Origin: KK5 sp034043675
GTDB lineage: Bacteria; Pseudomonadota; Gammaproteobacteria; Burkholderiales; Burkholderiaceae_C
Assembly (NCBI RefSeq): GCF_034043675.1
Contig: NZ_JAXCLA010000004.1
Location: 310,001-374,000 of the forward strand
Direction: 5' to 3'
DNA length: 64,000 nucleotides
A model generated the notes under the pieces. That model was not told where the DNA came from. It searched no databases and saw nothing but the letters and a program-made list of their open reading frames with translations. The translations under genes were made by a program, and so were the position numbers. Positions 15,779 to 23,871 of this stretch are shown here, piece by piece; within the stretch, counting starts at the first letter, position 1; the number at the start of each line of letters is the position of its first letter.

Positions 15779-17314
15779 ATGAACGAAGCCGACTTCCACC
15801 TGATCGCCGACCTGATCCGCGAGCACGCCCGCGCGCGGCCCGAGCAGCCGGCGATCGTTCAGGACGGCGGCGAATCGCTGAGCTATGCCGCGCTGGACGC
15901 GCTGATGGATCGCATCGCGGCCGCGCTGCAGAGAGATGACGTCCGCCCCGGTGACGCGGTGGCCGTGTCCGGCATGTCCACGCCGATGCAGGGCGCGCTG
16001 TTCCTTGGCGCGCTGCGGGCAGGCGCGGTCGTCGCGCCGCTGGCCGCTTCGGTGACGCCGGCCTCCTTCGACGGCATGCTGGCCGATGCGCAGGCGCGGC
16101 TGCTGTTCGTCGACGAATCGGCCGCCGCGCTGGCGCCGGCGGACGTGCGCACGATCCGCATCGACACCGCCGAGCTGGAAGCCTGGCTCGCCCCGCCGGG
16201 CGCGCAACCCGAGCCGGTCTCGCCAGCGCCGGGCGATGCGTTCAACATCATCTATTCCTCCGGCACGACCGGCACGCCCAAGGGCATCGTCCAGCCGCAC
16301 GGCATGCGCTGGACGCACGTGGCGCGCGGTGCCCGCTACGGCTACAACGCAGACTCCCGCGCGCTGCTCGCCACGCCGCTGTACTCGAACACCACGCTGG
16401 TGGTCTTCTTCCCGGTGCTGGCCTTCGGCGGCACGGTTTACCTGATGCCGCGCTTCGAGGCGGGCGCCTACCTGGCGCTCGCCCAGGCGAAGCGCATCAC
16501 GCACACGATGCTGGTGCCGGTGCAGTACCAGCGCATCATGGCGCGGCCCGATTTCGACGCTCATGACCTCGGCAGCTACCTCGCCAAGTTCTGCACCAGC
16601 GCACCCTTCTCGGCCAAGCTGAAGGCCGACGTGCTGAGCCGCTGGCCCGGCGCGCTGGTCGAGTTCTACGGCATGACCGAAGGCGGCGGCACCTGCATCC
16701 TCGATGCCCGCGCCAACCCGAACAAGCTGCACACGGTCGGCCAGCCGGCGGACGGCCACGACATCCGGCTGATCGACGACGAGGGCCGCGAGCTGACCGA
16801 GCCCGGCCAGACCGGCGAGGTGGTCGGCCACTCGGCCGGCATGATGAGCGGCTATCACGGCCAACCCGCCAAGACCCGCGAGGCCGAGTGGTTCGCGCCG
16901 GACGGCAAGCGCTTCATCCGCACCGGCGACGTCGGCCGCTTCGACGCCGACGGCTTCCTGATCCTGTCCGACCGCAAGAAGGACATGATCATCTCCGGCG
17001 GCTTCAACATCTACCCGAGCGACCTCGAGGCACTGCTGCGCGAGCACCCGGCCGTGGCGGACGTGGCCGTGGTCGGCGTGCCCAGCGACATCTGGGGCGA
17101 GACGCCGGTGGCCTACGTGGTGCGCCGCTCAGGCCACGAAGAGACGACGGACAGCGCGCTGCGGCTGTGGCTCAACGAGCGCGTCGGCAAGACGCAGCGG
17201 CTCTCCGAGCTGCGCAGCATCGACGAACTGCCGCGCAGCGCGATCGGCAAGGTGCTCAAGCGCGAGCTGCGTGATCGCCACGCCGCGGAGTCGCCAGGAG
17301 CACCCGGCGCGTGA
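15779..17314 (+). CDS. AMP-dependent acyl-CoA synthetase/ligase
   Basis: This is a 511-residue ANL-superfamily enzyme that activates a carboxylic acid to an acyl-adenylate and then to the CoA thioester. The P-loop is YSSGTTGTPKG (about 158-169). Motif A5 is FYGMTEGGG, the hinge/A8 region is RTGDVGRFDADGFLILSDRK, then KDMIISGGFNIYPSDLE. The C-terminal catalytic lysine is in AIGKVLKREL. The class fits medium/long-chain or aryl acyl-CoA ligases; the substrate cannot be read. No good Shine-Dalgarno exists because the bases before ATG belong to the hairpin at 15751-15776. Its stop overlaps the next gene as GTGA. Confidence 0.9.
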   Translation: MNEADFHLIADLIREHARARPEQPAIVQDGGESLSYAALDALMDRIAAALQRDDVRPGDAVAVSGMSTPMQGALFLGALRAGAVVAPLAASVTPASFDGMLADAQARLLFVDESAAALAPADVRTIRIDTAELEAWLAPPGAQPEPVSPAPGDAFNIIYSSGTTGTPKGIVQPHGMRWTHVARGARYGYNADSRALLATPLYSNTTLVVFFPVLAFGGTVYLMPRFEAGAYLALAQAKRITHTMLVPVQYQRIMARPDFDAHDLGSYLAKFCTSAPFSAKLKADVLSRWPGALVEFYGMTEGGGTCILDARANPNKLHTVGQPADGHDIRLIDDEGRELTEPGQTGEVVGHSAGMMSGYHGQPAKTREAEWFAPDGKRFIRTGDVGRFDADGFLILSDRKKDMIISGGFNIYPSDLEALLREHPAVADVAVVGVPSDIWGETPVAYVVRRSGHEETTDSALRLWLNERVGKTQRLSELRSIDELPRSAIGKVLKRELRDRHAAESPGAPGA

Positions 17315-18489
17315 TCCTGGCCCTGCCCCGCCGCGGGCCGACCATCAGCGTCTGGCCCCCGCTGCCGCTGCCGCGGACGCGCCTGGGGCAGTGCCTGGCG
17401 CTGGCGCTGCTGCTGCACCTGTGGCTGGTGCTGACCATCGGCACCGCGCCGGGCGGCAGCGCAGCGCCGGGCGAAGGTGTGTGGGGCCGGCTAAACACGG
17501 CGCTGAGCATCACGCTGACCGGCCCGCCCAGCCCGGCGGTGGAAACGCCGCCGCAAGCCGCACCGATCCCCGTCGATTCCGGCCCCACCGGCGCCGCGCC
17601 GAAGCGCCGCCAGGGCGGCAGCGTGCGGCCCGTCCAGCGCCCGGCGCCGAGCCCGGGCGCCGCTGAGTTGGGGCGCTGGAACGCCACGCCCGCCGAGCAG
17701 CTGAATGGCCCGGCGCCCGAACCTGAAGCACCTGCGCCTGTACCGGCTGCGGCGCCCGAACCCGAACCGACGATCCGCACCCAGGAAGCGGCGCCCGTCA
17801 CCGTGCAGCGGCTGCAGAAGCCGGCCTTGCCCGCCCCGTCACGCAGCAGCACCGACAACAAGTCCGCCCCCGACCTGCTGAAGCCGCTACCCGCCGCAGC
17901 ACCGGTGGAAGCCCCGCCGGCGCCGGTGCCCGCTCCACCCGACCTGCGCACGTTGCCCGAGCCAGAGGCCATCCCCGCCCGCCGCGCGCCCGCGGAGCTG
18001 CCTCAGACGATCACGCCGCCCGCCCTTCAATCGCAGCCCTTGAGCGCGCCCAAGGCCCAGCCCCAGGTCACCGCGCCGGTGGCGCCGATCAATCCGGGCG
18101 TGACGCCGCAAGTCGCGCCCGGAGCCGCGCCCTCGGCAAACACCAGCCAGCCGGCGGCCCCCAGCCTCGTCCCGGCCCTGCCTCCGGTCGGCGCGCCCGA
18201 CGCCGGCACGCAGCGCGGCCACGACGTCGCGACATCGCCCTCGGCCTCAGCCAGCTCGCCACGCACGCCGCTGGACCTGCGCATGCCCGTCAACCGCCCG
18301 GTCGCGCGCCAGGGCGGCGACAGCATGCTGAACCTGATGCCCCACCCGCCCGACGCCAAGGCCAAGCTCGGCGAGGACATGAAGAAGGCCGGCCGCGGCG
18401 ACTGCCGCGACGAGCATGCGGCCAACGGGCTGCTGGCCGTGGTCCCGCTGGCGGTGGACACCGCGCGGGACAAGGGTTGCAAATGGTGA
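17311..18489 (+). CDS. Proline-rich inner-membrane protein with TonB-like N-terminus, function unknown
   Basis: I do not recognise an assigned function. The 392-residue protein starts at GTG 17311, overlapping the synthetase stop, with AGGAG 10 nt upstream (17296-17300). One membrane segment (about 26-45, LALALLLHLWLVLTIG) has the small/His pattern seen at the start of TonB-family proteins. About 300 residues of Pro/Ala-rich low-complexity sequence with many PxP and EPEP-type runs follow, suited to crossing the periplasm. The C-terminal 60 residues (LDLRMPVNRPVARQGGD to DKGCKW) are less biased and contain two cysteines. The classic TonB C-terminal domain is not evident. The coding bias matches neighbours, so the gene looks real. 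Confidence 0.65.
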   Translation: MILALPRRGPTISVWPPLPLPRTRLGQCLALALLLHLWLVLTIGTAPGGSAAPGEGVWGRLNTALSITLTGPPSPAVETPPQAAPIPVDSGPTGAAPKRRQGGSVRPVQRPAPSPGAAELGRWNATPAEQLNGPAPEPEAPAPVPAAAPEPEPTIRTQEAAPVTVQRLQKPALPAPSRSSTDNKSAPDLLKPLPAAAPVEAPPAPVPAPPDLRTLPEPEAIPARRAPAELPQTITPPALQSQPLSAPKAQPQVTAPVAPINPGVTPQVAPGAAPSANTSQPAAPSLVPALPPVGAPDAGTQRGHDVATSPSASASSPRTPLDLRMPVNRPVARQGGDSMLNLMPHPPDAKAKLGEDMKKAGRGDCRDEHAANGLLAVVPLAVDTARDKGCKW

Positions 18490-18499
18490 GCCGAACGCC

Positions 18500-18718
18500 T
18501 CAATAGTGGGGCGGCAACTCGTCCCGCAAGCTCCGAAACGCCGGGCCGCCTTCGGCCGGCGCCTGCCGCTTCAGCTCCACCAATTCCCGCATCAGCAGAT
18601 CGATCTGCTCCTGCTGGCGGATCACGATCTGGTTGAGCTGCTCGACCAGGTCCTCGGCGAAGCTGGCCTTGATCTCCAGCTCGGTCAGGCGGGCGTCCAC
18701 ATCGTGTTCGGTATCCAT
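18500..18718 (-). CDS. slyX: SlyX family protein
   Basis: This 72-residue protein is nearly all coiled coil: residues 9-52 (ARLTELEIKASFAEDLVEQL then NQIVIRQQEQIDLLMRELVE) form heptads. It ends in the family's C-terminal signature, ...LRDELPPHY (SlyX proteins end near PPHY). The cellular role is not established. It is easy to miss because it lies inside a longer open frame; ATG 18718 is the natural start. It is divergent from trhO (48 bp) and convergent with the proline-rich protein gene, 10 bp apart. Confidence 0.88.
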   Translation of the reverse strand: MDTEHDVDARLTELEIKASFAEDLVEQLNQIVIRQQEQIDLLMRELVELKRQAPAEGGPAFRSLRDELPPHY

Positions 18719-18766
18719 AGGAGCGCTATTGGACACCAGGGCCGCACCTACAATCTGCCGCTTCCC

Positions 18767-19573
18767 ATGACGACCGCATCCATCCTCAACATCTCGGCCT
18801 ACAAGTTCGTGCGCCTGCCCGACGCGCAGGCGCTGCGCGACACCCTGCACGAACGCGCCGAGGCGCTGGCCCTCAAGGGCACGGTGCTGCTGGCCGAAGA
18901 AGGCATCAATCTGTTCCTGGCCGGCCCCGCCGAGGCTGTCCGCGCCTGGGTCGTGGCGCTGAAGGACGATGCCCGCTTCGCCGATCTGGCGCCCAAGGAG
19001 AGCTGGAGCGAAGCGGTCCCGTTCAAGAAGCTGCTGGTCAAGGTCAAGCCCGAGATCATCCGCATGAACCATCCGGCGATCCGGCCCGATGCGCTGGAGC
19101 GCGCGCCGGCCGTCACCGCCACGACCCTGGCCCGCTGGCTGAACCAGGGCCATGACGACGCCGGCCGGCCCGTCGTGATGCTGGACACGCGCAATGCCTT
19201 CGAGGTCGACTACGGCGCCTTCGACGGCGCGATCGACTGGCGCATCGCCAAGTTCAGCGAGTTCCCCGAGGCCGTGCAGCAGCACCGCGCCGAGCTGCAG
19301 GGCAAAACCGTCGTCAGCTACTGCACCGGCGGCATCCGCTGCGAGAAAGCTGCCATCTACCTGCAGCAGCAGGATCTCGGCGCGCCGGTCTACCAGCTGG
19401 AAGGCGGCATCCTGAAGTATTTCGAGGAAACGAAGGGCGCGCCGCACTACCACGGCGGCTGCTTCGTCTTCGACCAGCGCGAGTCGCTGGACGCCGGGCT
19501 GGCGCCGGATGCCGACATCGTCCGCCCCGCCAGCGAGGCGCACCGAGCACCGGATCACAAGGAACCGGCCTGA
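18767..19573 (+). CDS. trhO: tRNA uridine(34) hydroxylase, rhodanese-related (TrhO/YceA)
   Basis: TrhO hydroxylates wobble uridine 34 of several tRNAs, the first step to 5-methoxy- or carboxymethoxyuridine in a prephenate-independent route. The protein has 268 residues. An N-terminal acylphosphatase-like domain (FVRLPDAQALRDTLHERAEA, GTVLLAEEGINLFLAG) is followed by a rhodanese domain (VVMLDTRNAFEVDYGAFDGA) with the active-site loop YCTGGIRCEKAA (Cys186, Cys192). The C-terminal YHGGCFVFDQRESLD is family specific. The start at ATG 18767 follows from the N-terminal family sequence; the open frame extends further only as shadow. It is coupled to the next gene by TGATG. Confidence 0.92.
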   Translation: MTTASILNISAYKFVRLPDAQALRDTLHERAEALALKGTVLLAEEGINLFLAGPAEAVRAWVVALKDDARFADLAPKESWSEAVPFKKLLVKVKPEIIRMNHPAIRPDALERAPAVTATTLARWLNQGHDDAGRPVVMLDTRNAFEVDYGAFDGAIDWRIAKFSEFPEAVQQHRAELQGKTVVSYCTGGIRCEKAAIYLQQQDLGAPVYQLEGGILKYFEETKGAPHYHGGCFVFDQRESLDAGLAPDADIVRPASEAHRAPDHKEPA

Positions 19574-20535
19574 TGGGCGGACTCGCGGGATGGGCCGTGC
19601 GCCTGTTCGGCGTATTGCTGATGCTGTCTTCGCTCGGCTACGCGGCGATCCGGGCGCCGGATCGCACGCTGGAGAGCCTGGTGCCGCGCTGGGCGCCGCC
19701 GCCCTCCGAATTCATCGAGCTGGGTGACCAGGTCGTGCACCTGCGCGACGAAGGCCAGCAGACCGATCCGACGCCGCTGGTGCTGCTGCACGGCACCTCG
19801 TCCAGTCTGCACACCTGGGAAGGCTGGGCTGAGGAGCTGAAGAAGACCCGCCGCGTCATCAGCTTCGACCTGCCCGGCTTCGGCCTGACCGGACCGGCCG
19901 TCAGCGGCGACTACCGCGACGAGGCCTACCAGGCCTTCGTGCTGGCGATGCTGGACCGGCTGAAGCTGCAGCACGTGGTGCTCGCCGGCAACTCGCTGGG
20001 CGGGCAGATCGCCTGGCAACTGGCCGCGCTGCATCCGGAGCGCGTCAGCGCGCTGATCCTGGTGGACGCGGGTGGCCAGGCGGTCGAGGCGCAATCGGTG
20101 CCGGACGGCTTCAAGCTCGCGCAGATGCCGCTCGTGCGCCACATCGCCCAGTACGTGCTGCCCCGCTCCTTCATCGAACGCAGCGTGAAGAACGTCTACG
20201 GCGATCCGTCCAAGGTCGACGGCGCGCTGGTGGATCGCTACTTCGAGATGACGGTGCGCGAGGGCAACCGCGAGGCTCTGGGCCGGCGCATGGACCAGCG
20301 CACGCCGGGCAAGTTCATCGCCCTGCTGCCGAAGATCAGGCAGCCGACCTTGATCCTGTGGGGTGCGCGCGACCGGCTGATCCCGATCGCCGCGGCCAGG
20401 GTTTTCGCGCAGGAGATTCCGGGCAGCCGGCTGGTTACATTCGAGACACTCGGCCATGTGCCGCAAGAGGAAGACCCGCAGGCGACGCTGGTGCCGGTGA
20501 AGACCTTCCTCGAATCGATCAAAGACAAGACCTGA
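19573..20535 (+). CDS. Membrane-anchored alpha/beta hydrolase
   Basis: This 320-residue alpha/beta-fold hydrolase has an N-terminal hydrophobic segment (about 3-25, LAGWAVRLFGVLLMLSSLGY) that would be a signal anchor, placing the enzyme at the inner membrane facing the periplasm. Landmarks: oxyanion region VLLHGTSSSLHTWEG, strand ISFDLPGFGLTGP, nucleophile elbow GNSLGG (Ser141), acid in ILWGARDRLIPIAAA and catalytic His in LGHVPQEEDPQ. The family includes esterases and C-C hydrolases; the substrate is unknown. It starts with ATG overlapping the trhO stop, so the two are co-translated, though no functional link is obvious. Confidence 0.85.
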   Translation: MGGLAGWAVRLFGVLLMLSSLGYAAIRAPDRTLESLVPRWAPPPSEFIELGDQVVHLRDEGQQTDPTPLVLLHGTSSSLHTWEGWAEELKKTRRVISFDLPGFGLTGPAVSGDYRDEAYQAFVLAMLDRLKLQHVVLAGNSLGGQIAWQLAALHPERVSALILVDAGGQAVEAQSVPDGFKLAQMPLVRHIAQYVLPRSFIERSVKNVYGDPSKVDGALVDRYFEMTVREGNREALGRRMDQRTPGKFIALLPKIRQPTLILWGARDRLIPIAAARVFAQEIPGSRLVTFETLGHVPQEEDPQATLVPVKTFLESIKDKT

Positions 20536-20554
20536 CCCTCAAGGAGTACACAGC

Positions 20555-21364
20555 ATGCAAGAAGGACGACGACACCTGATCGCCGTGGGTCTATTGGGCC
20601 TGCTGGGCCTGCTGGGCTTATTCGCCGTCACGGCCCATGCCCAGGCCCCCGAGTGGAAGAAGATCCGCATCGGCGTCGAAGGCGCCTACCCGCCCTTCTC
20701 CGAGATCGGCCCGGACGGCAAGCTCAAGGGCTTCGAGATCGAACTGGCCCAGGCCTACTGCGCGCAGATGAAGGCCGAATGCACCTTGGTGCAACAGGAC
20801 TTCGACGGCCTGATCCCCGCGCTGCAGACGCGCAAGATCGACGCGATCATCGCCTCCGTTTCGATCACCGAGGCGCGCAAGAAGGTCGTCGCCTTCTCCC
20901 GGCCCTACTACGCTACGCCGGCCCGCATGGTCGCCAAGGAAGGCGCCAAGTTCGATTTCACCGCCGCGGGCCTGAAGGGCAAGAAGATCGGCGTGCAGCG
21001 CGCCACCATCTTCGAGGCCTGCGTCAACGGCGAGTTCAAGCAGAGCGAGATCGTTCGCTACGCCACGCAGGACCAGATCTTCCTGGACCTGAAAGCCGGC
21101 CGCATCGACATGACCATGGCCGACTCCCCAGCCATCGACCAGGGCTTCCTCAGCAAGCCCGAGGGCAAGGGCTACGCGATGGTCGGCCCCGTCTTCGACG
21201 ACCCGAAGTACTTCGGCACGGGCACCGGCGTGGCCATGCGCAAGGCCGACGAGAAGACTCTGGCCGCCAAGTTCAACGCGGCCATCGAGGCACTGCAGGC
21301 GGACGGCACCTTCAAGAAGATGGCCGCGAAATACTTCCCCTACGACATTTCGCCCAAGCACTGA
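20555..21364 (+). CDS. Polar amino-acid ABC transporter, periplasmic binding protein
   Basis: This is a 269-residue family 3 solute-binding protein (HisJ/ArgT/AotJ type) that captures a polar, probably basic, amino acid in the periplasm. The signal peptide is about residues 1-30. The mature part starts WKKIRIGVEGAYPPFSEIGP, followed by LKGFEIELAQAYCAQMK and LIPALQTRKIDAIIASVSIT, all typical of Lys/Arg/Orn/His binders. AAGGAG (20541-20546) gives a well-placed ribosome site. It is the first gene of a five-gene operon (binding protein, two permeases, AstE-like enzyme, ATPase). Arg or succinylated derivatives are the best guess for ligand. Confidence 0.9.
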   Translation: MQEGRRHLIAVGLLGLLGLLGLFAVTAHAQAPEWKKIRIGVEGAYPPFSEIGPDGKLKGFEIELAQAYCAQMKAECTLVQQDFDGLIPALQTRKIDAIIASVSITEARKKVVAFSRPYYATPARMVAKEGAKFDFTAAGLKGKKIGVQRATIFEACVNGEFKQSEIVRYATQDQIFLDLKAGRIDMTMADSPAIDQGFLSKPEGKGYAMVGPVFDDPKYFGTGTGVAMRKADEKTLAAKFNAAIEALQADGTFKKMAAKYFPYDISPKH

Positions 21365-21367
21365 TCG

Positions 21368-22057
21368 ATGCTGCACGGCTTCCTGCCCAGCTTGCTGCAA
21401 GGCGCCGCCGTCACGCTGAGCCTGGCGCTCAGCGCGATGGCGCTGGCCGTCGTGCTGGGCCTGCTGGGCGCGCTGGCCAAGCTGTCGAAATGGCGCGCGG
21501 CACGTGGCGTGGCGCAGGTCTACACGACGCTGATCCGCGGTGTGCCGGACCTGGTGCTGATGCTGCTGCTGTTCTTCGGCGGGCAGGTGGCGGTCAACGC
21601 GATCGCGCTGCAGCTGGGCTATGAAGATCCGGTCGATATGGATCCCTACGTGACCGGCGTGCTGGTCATCGGCTTCATCTTCGGCGCCTACCTGACCGAG
21701 GCTTTCCGCGGTGCCTTCCTGGCCGTGCCGCCTGGCCAGCGCGAAGCGGGTCTGGCCTTCGGCATGACGCCCTGGCAGATCGCCCGGCGCATCACCCTGC
21801 CCCAGATGCTGCGCCATGCGCTGCCGGGCCTGTCGAACAACTGGCTGGTACTGATCAAGAGCACGGCCATCGTCTCGGTGATCGGCCTGTCGGACCTGAT
21901 GACCCGCGGTCAGCAGGCCGCCGGCACGACGCGCGAGCCTTTCTCGTTCTACCTGGCCGTGGCTGCGTTCTACCTGGCCTTCACCAGCCTTTCCGAACTG
22001 ATGTTCAGCTGGCTGCAGCGGCGGCTGGCGATCGGCGTGCGCGTGGGGAATCTCTGA
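21368..22057 (+). CDS. Polar amino-acid ABC transporter permease, HisQ/AotQ type
   Basis: This 229-residue inner-membrane subunit has about five predicted membrane helices. The ATPase-contact EAA loop is AFRGAFLAVPPGQREAGLAF, preceded by TTLIRGVPDLVLMLLLFFGG, the HisQ-type signature. It forms a heterodimer with the permease encoded 1 bp downstream. It starts 3 bp after the binding-protein stop. The IRG[TV]P motif is standard for the polar amino-acid family. Confidence 0.9.
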   Translation: MLHGFLPSLLQGAAVTLSLALSAMALAVVLGLLGALAKLSKWRAARGVAQVYTTLIRGVPDLVLMLLLFFGGQVAVNAIALQLGYEDPVDMDPYVTGVLVIGFIFGAYLTEAFRGAFLAVPPGQREAGLAFGMTPWQIARRITLPQMLRHALPGLSNNWLVLIKSTAIVSVIGLSDLMTRGQQAAGTTREPFSFYLAVAAFYLAFTSLSELMFSWLQRRLAIGVRVGNL

Positions 22058-22058
22058 G

Positions 22059-22748
22059 ATGTTCGATTTCCAGGCCATCCAGGACAACCTGCCTCTCTAC
22101 TGGGAGGGCGCGTTGAAGACCCTGCAGTTGCTGCTGATCTCGCTGGCGCTGGGCCTGGCCCTGGCGGTTCCGCTGGCGGTGCTGCGCAGCCTGCGCGGCA
22201 GTTGGGTCTCGCGGGCTGTGTGGTGCTACACCTATGTGTTCCGCGGCACGCCGATGCTGGTGCAGCTCTTCCTCATCTACTACGGCCTGGCGCAGTTCGA
22301 CGCGGTGCGCGACAGCTTCGCCTGGCCCTGGCTCAGCTCCGCCTGGTTCTGCGCCTGCCTGAGCTTCGTGCTGAATACCGCGGCCTACACGACCGAGATC
22401 ATCGCCGGCTCCATCCGCGCGCTACCGCACGGCGAGATCGAGGCGGCCAAGGCCATGGGCATGAGCCGCGCGGTGATGTTCCGCCGCATCGTGCTGCCCT
22501 CCGCGCTGCGCCGCTCGCTGCCGGCCTACAGCAACGAGGCGATCTTCATGCTGCACGGCACAGCGCTGGCCAGCATCGTCACGATCATGGACCTGACCGG
22601 CGCCGCGCGCACCGTCAACGCCACCAACTACATCCCCTTCGAGGCCTTCATCACCGCCGGCGTCTTCTACTTCCTGATGACGACGACGCTGGTGGGCCTG
22701 TTCCACAAGGCCGAGGCGAAGTGGCTCAAACCGCTGATGCCCAGGTGA
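22059..22748 (+). CDS. Polar amino-acid ABC transporter permease, HisM/AotM type
   Basis: This is the second 229-residue permease, with an N-terminal helix LQLLLISLALGLALAVPLAV, the conserved VFRGTPMLVQLFLIYYG and the EAA loop SIRALPHGEIEAAKAMGMSR. Together with the previous gene it forms the transmembrane channel of the importer. It is 1 bp downstream of its partner and 5 bp upstream of the AstE-like gene, so it is part of one transcript. Substrate identity follows the binding protein. Confidence 0.9.
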   Translation: MFDFQAIQDNLPLYWEGALKTLQLLLISLALGLALAVPLAVLRSLRGSWVSRAVWCYTYVFRGTPMLVQLFLIYYGLAQFDAVRDSFAWPWLSSAWFCACLSFVLNTAAYTTEIIAGSIRALPHGEIEAAKAMGMSRAVMFRRIVLPSALRRSLPAYSNEAIFMLHGTALASIVTIMDLTGAARTVNATNYIPFEAFITAGVFYFLMTTTLVGLFHKAEAKWLKPLMPR

Positions 22749-22753
22749 CTCTC

Positions 22754-23866
22754 ATGCAAATCCGACACCACGCCCTGCTCTCTCCCGCGCCCGGCACGCA
22801 GCGCGAACTCGTCTCGCTGCACTACGGCCAGGGGCCGCTGAAGGCCTACATCCAGGCCTCGCTGCACGCCGATGAACTGCCCGGCATGCTCGTGGCACAC
22901 CACCTCCGGCTGAAGCTCGATGCGCTGGAAGCCGCCGGCCGCATCACCGGCCAGATCGTGCTGGTGCCGATGGCCAATCCGATCGGCCTTTCGCAGCACC
23001 TGCTGCACGGCCACCAGGGCCGCTTCGAGTTGACCAGCGGTGAGAACTTCAACCGCCACTACCCGGACCAGATCAATACCGCGGCCGCCGCGGCCGAGCC
23101 GCAACTGACGCAGGACGCGGCGCACAACGTCCAGGTGCTGCGGCGCGAGCTGAAGAAGGCCGTGGACGCGCAAGCGGTCGACACCGAGCTGCAATCGCTG
23201 CGACGCACGTTGATGGGTCTGTCCTGCGACGCCGACGTCGTGCTGGACCTGCACTGCGACGCCCAGGCCGTGCTGCACCTCTACACCGAGACGCCCTGCT
23301 GGCCGCAGTGCGAGCCGCTGGCGCGCTACCTCGGCGCCCGCGTCACGCTGCTGGCCCAGGACTCCGGCGACAACCCCTTCGACGAAGCCTGCTCGCAGGT
23401 CTGGTGGAAGTGGAAGCGCCACTTCGGCGACCGCTTCCCGATCCCGCAGGCCTGCCTGGCGGTGACCGTCGAGCTGCGCGGTTATGTGGACGTCGAGCAC
23501 GAGATGGCCGAGGCCGATGCGCAGCGCCTGATCGACTACCTGACGCATCGCGGCCTTGTCTCGGGTGAAGCACCTGCCATGCCAGAGGCCGTCGGCGATG
23601 CCCGCCCGCTGGCCGGCAGCATGCCGATCAAGTCGCCGGTGGCCGGCGTGCTGACCTTCCTGCGCCAGGCCGGCGACACGGTGAAGGCCAGCGACGTGCT
23701 CGCCCAGGTGATCGACCCGATCAGCGCCGCGGTCACCGACCTCACCAGCCCCGTCGACGGCCTGCTCTACGCCCGCGATTCGCTGCGCTTCACGACGGCC
23801 GGCATGCGCGTCGCTAAGGTGGCCGGCGTCGAGGCGACACGCACCGGCAAGCTGCTGGGAGCCTGA
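22754..23866 (+). CDS. Succinylglutamate desuccinylase/aspartoacylase-family enzyme
   Basis: This 370-residue zinc hydrolase is of the AstE/aspartoacylase (M14-like) family, which cleaves N-acylated amino acids or related amides. Zinc ligands are visible as SLHADELPG (His38, Glu41) and DLHCDAQAVLH (His167). The catalytic Glu is Glu240 in VTVELRGY. After about residue 285 comes a compact beta-barrel resembling the lipoyl-like C-domain of the family (SMPIKSPVAGVLTFLRQAGD, VLAQVIDP). It lies between the second permease and the ATPase of an amino-acid importer, suggesting it processes the imported compound. I start at ATG 22754. The true substrate is unknown. Confidence 0.85.
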   Translation: MQIRHHALLSPAPGTQRELVSLHYGQGPLKAYIQASLHADELPGMLVAHHLRLKLDALEAAGRITGQIVLVPMANPIGLSQHLLHGHQGRFELTSGENFNRHYPDQINTAAAAAEPQLTQDAAHNVQVLRRELKKAVDAQAVDTELQSLRRTLMGLSCDADVVLDLHCDAQAVLHLYTETPCWPQCEPLARYLGARVTLLAQDSGDNPFDEACSQVWWKWKRHFGDRFPIPQACLAVTVELRGYVDVEHEMAEADAQRLIDYLTHRGLVSGEAPAMPEAVGDARPLAGSMPIKSPVAGVLTFLRQAGDTVKASDVLAQVIDPISAAVTDLTSPVDGLLYARDSLRFTTAGMRVAKVAGVEATRTGKLLGA

Positions 23867-23871
23867 GCGCG

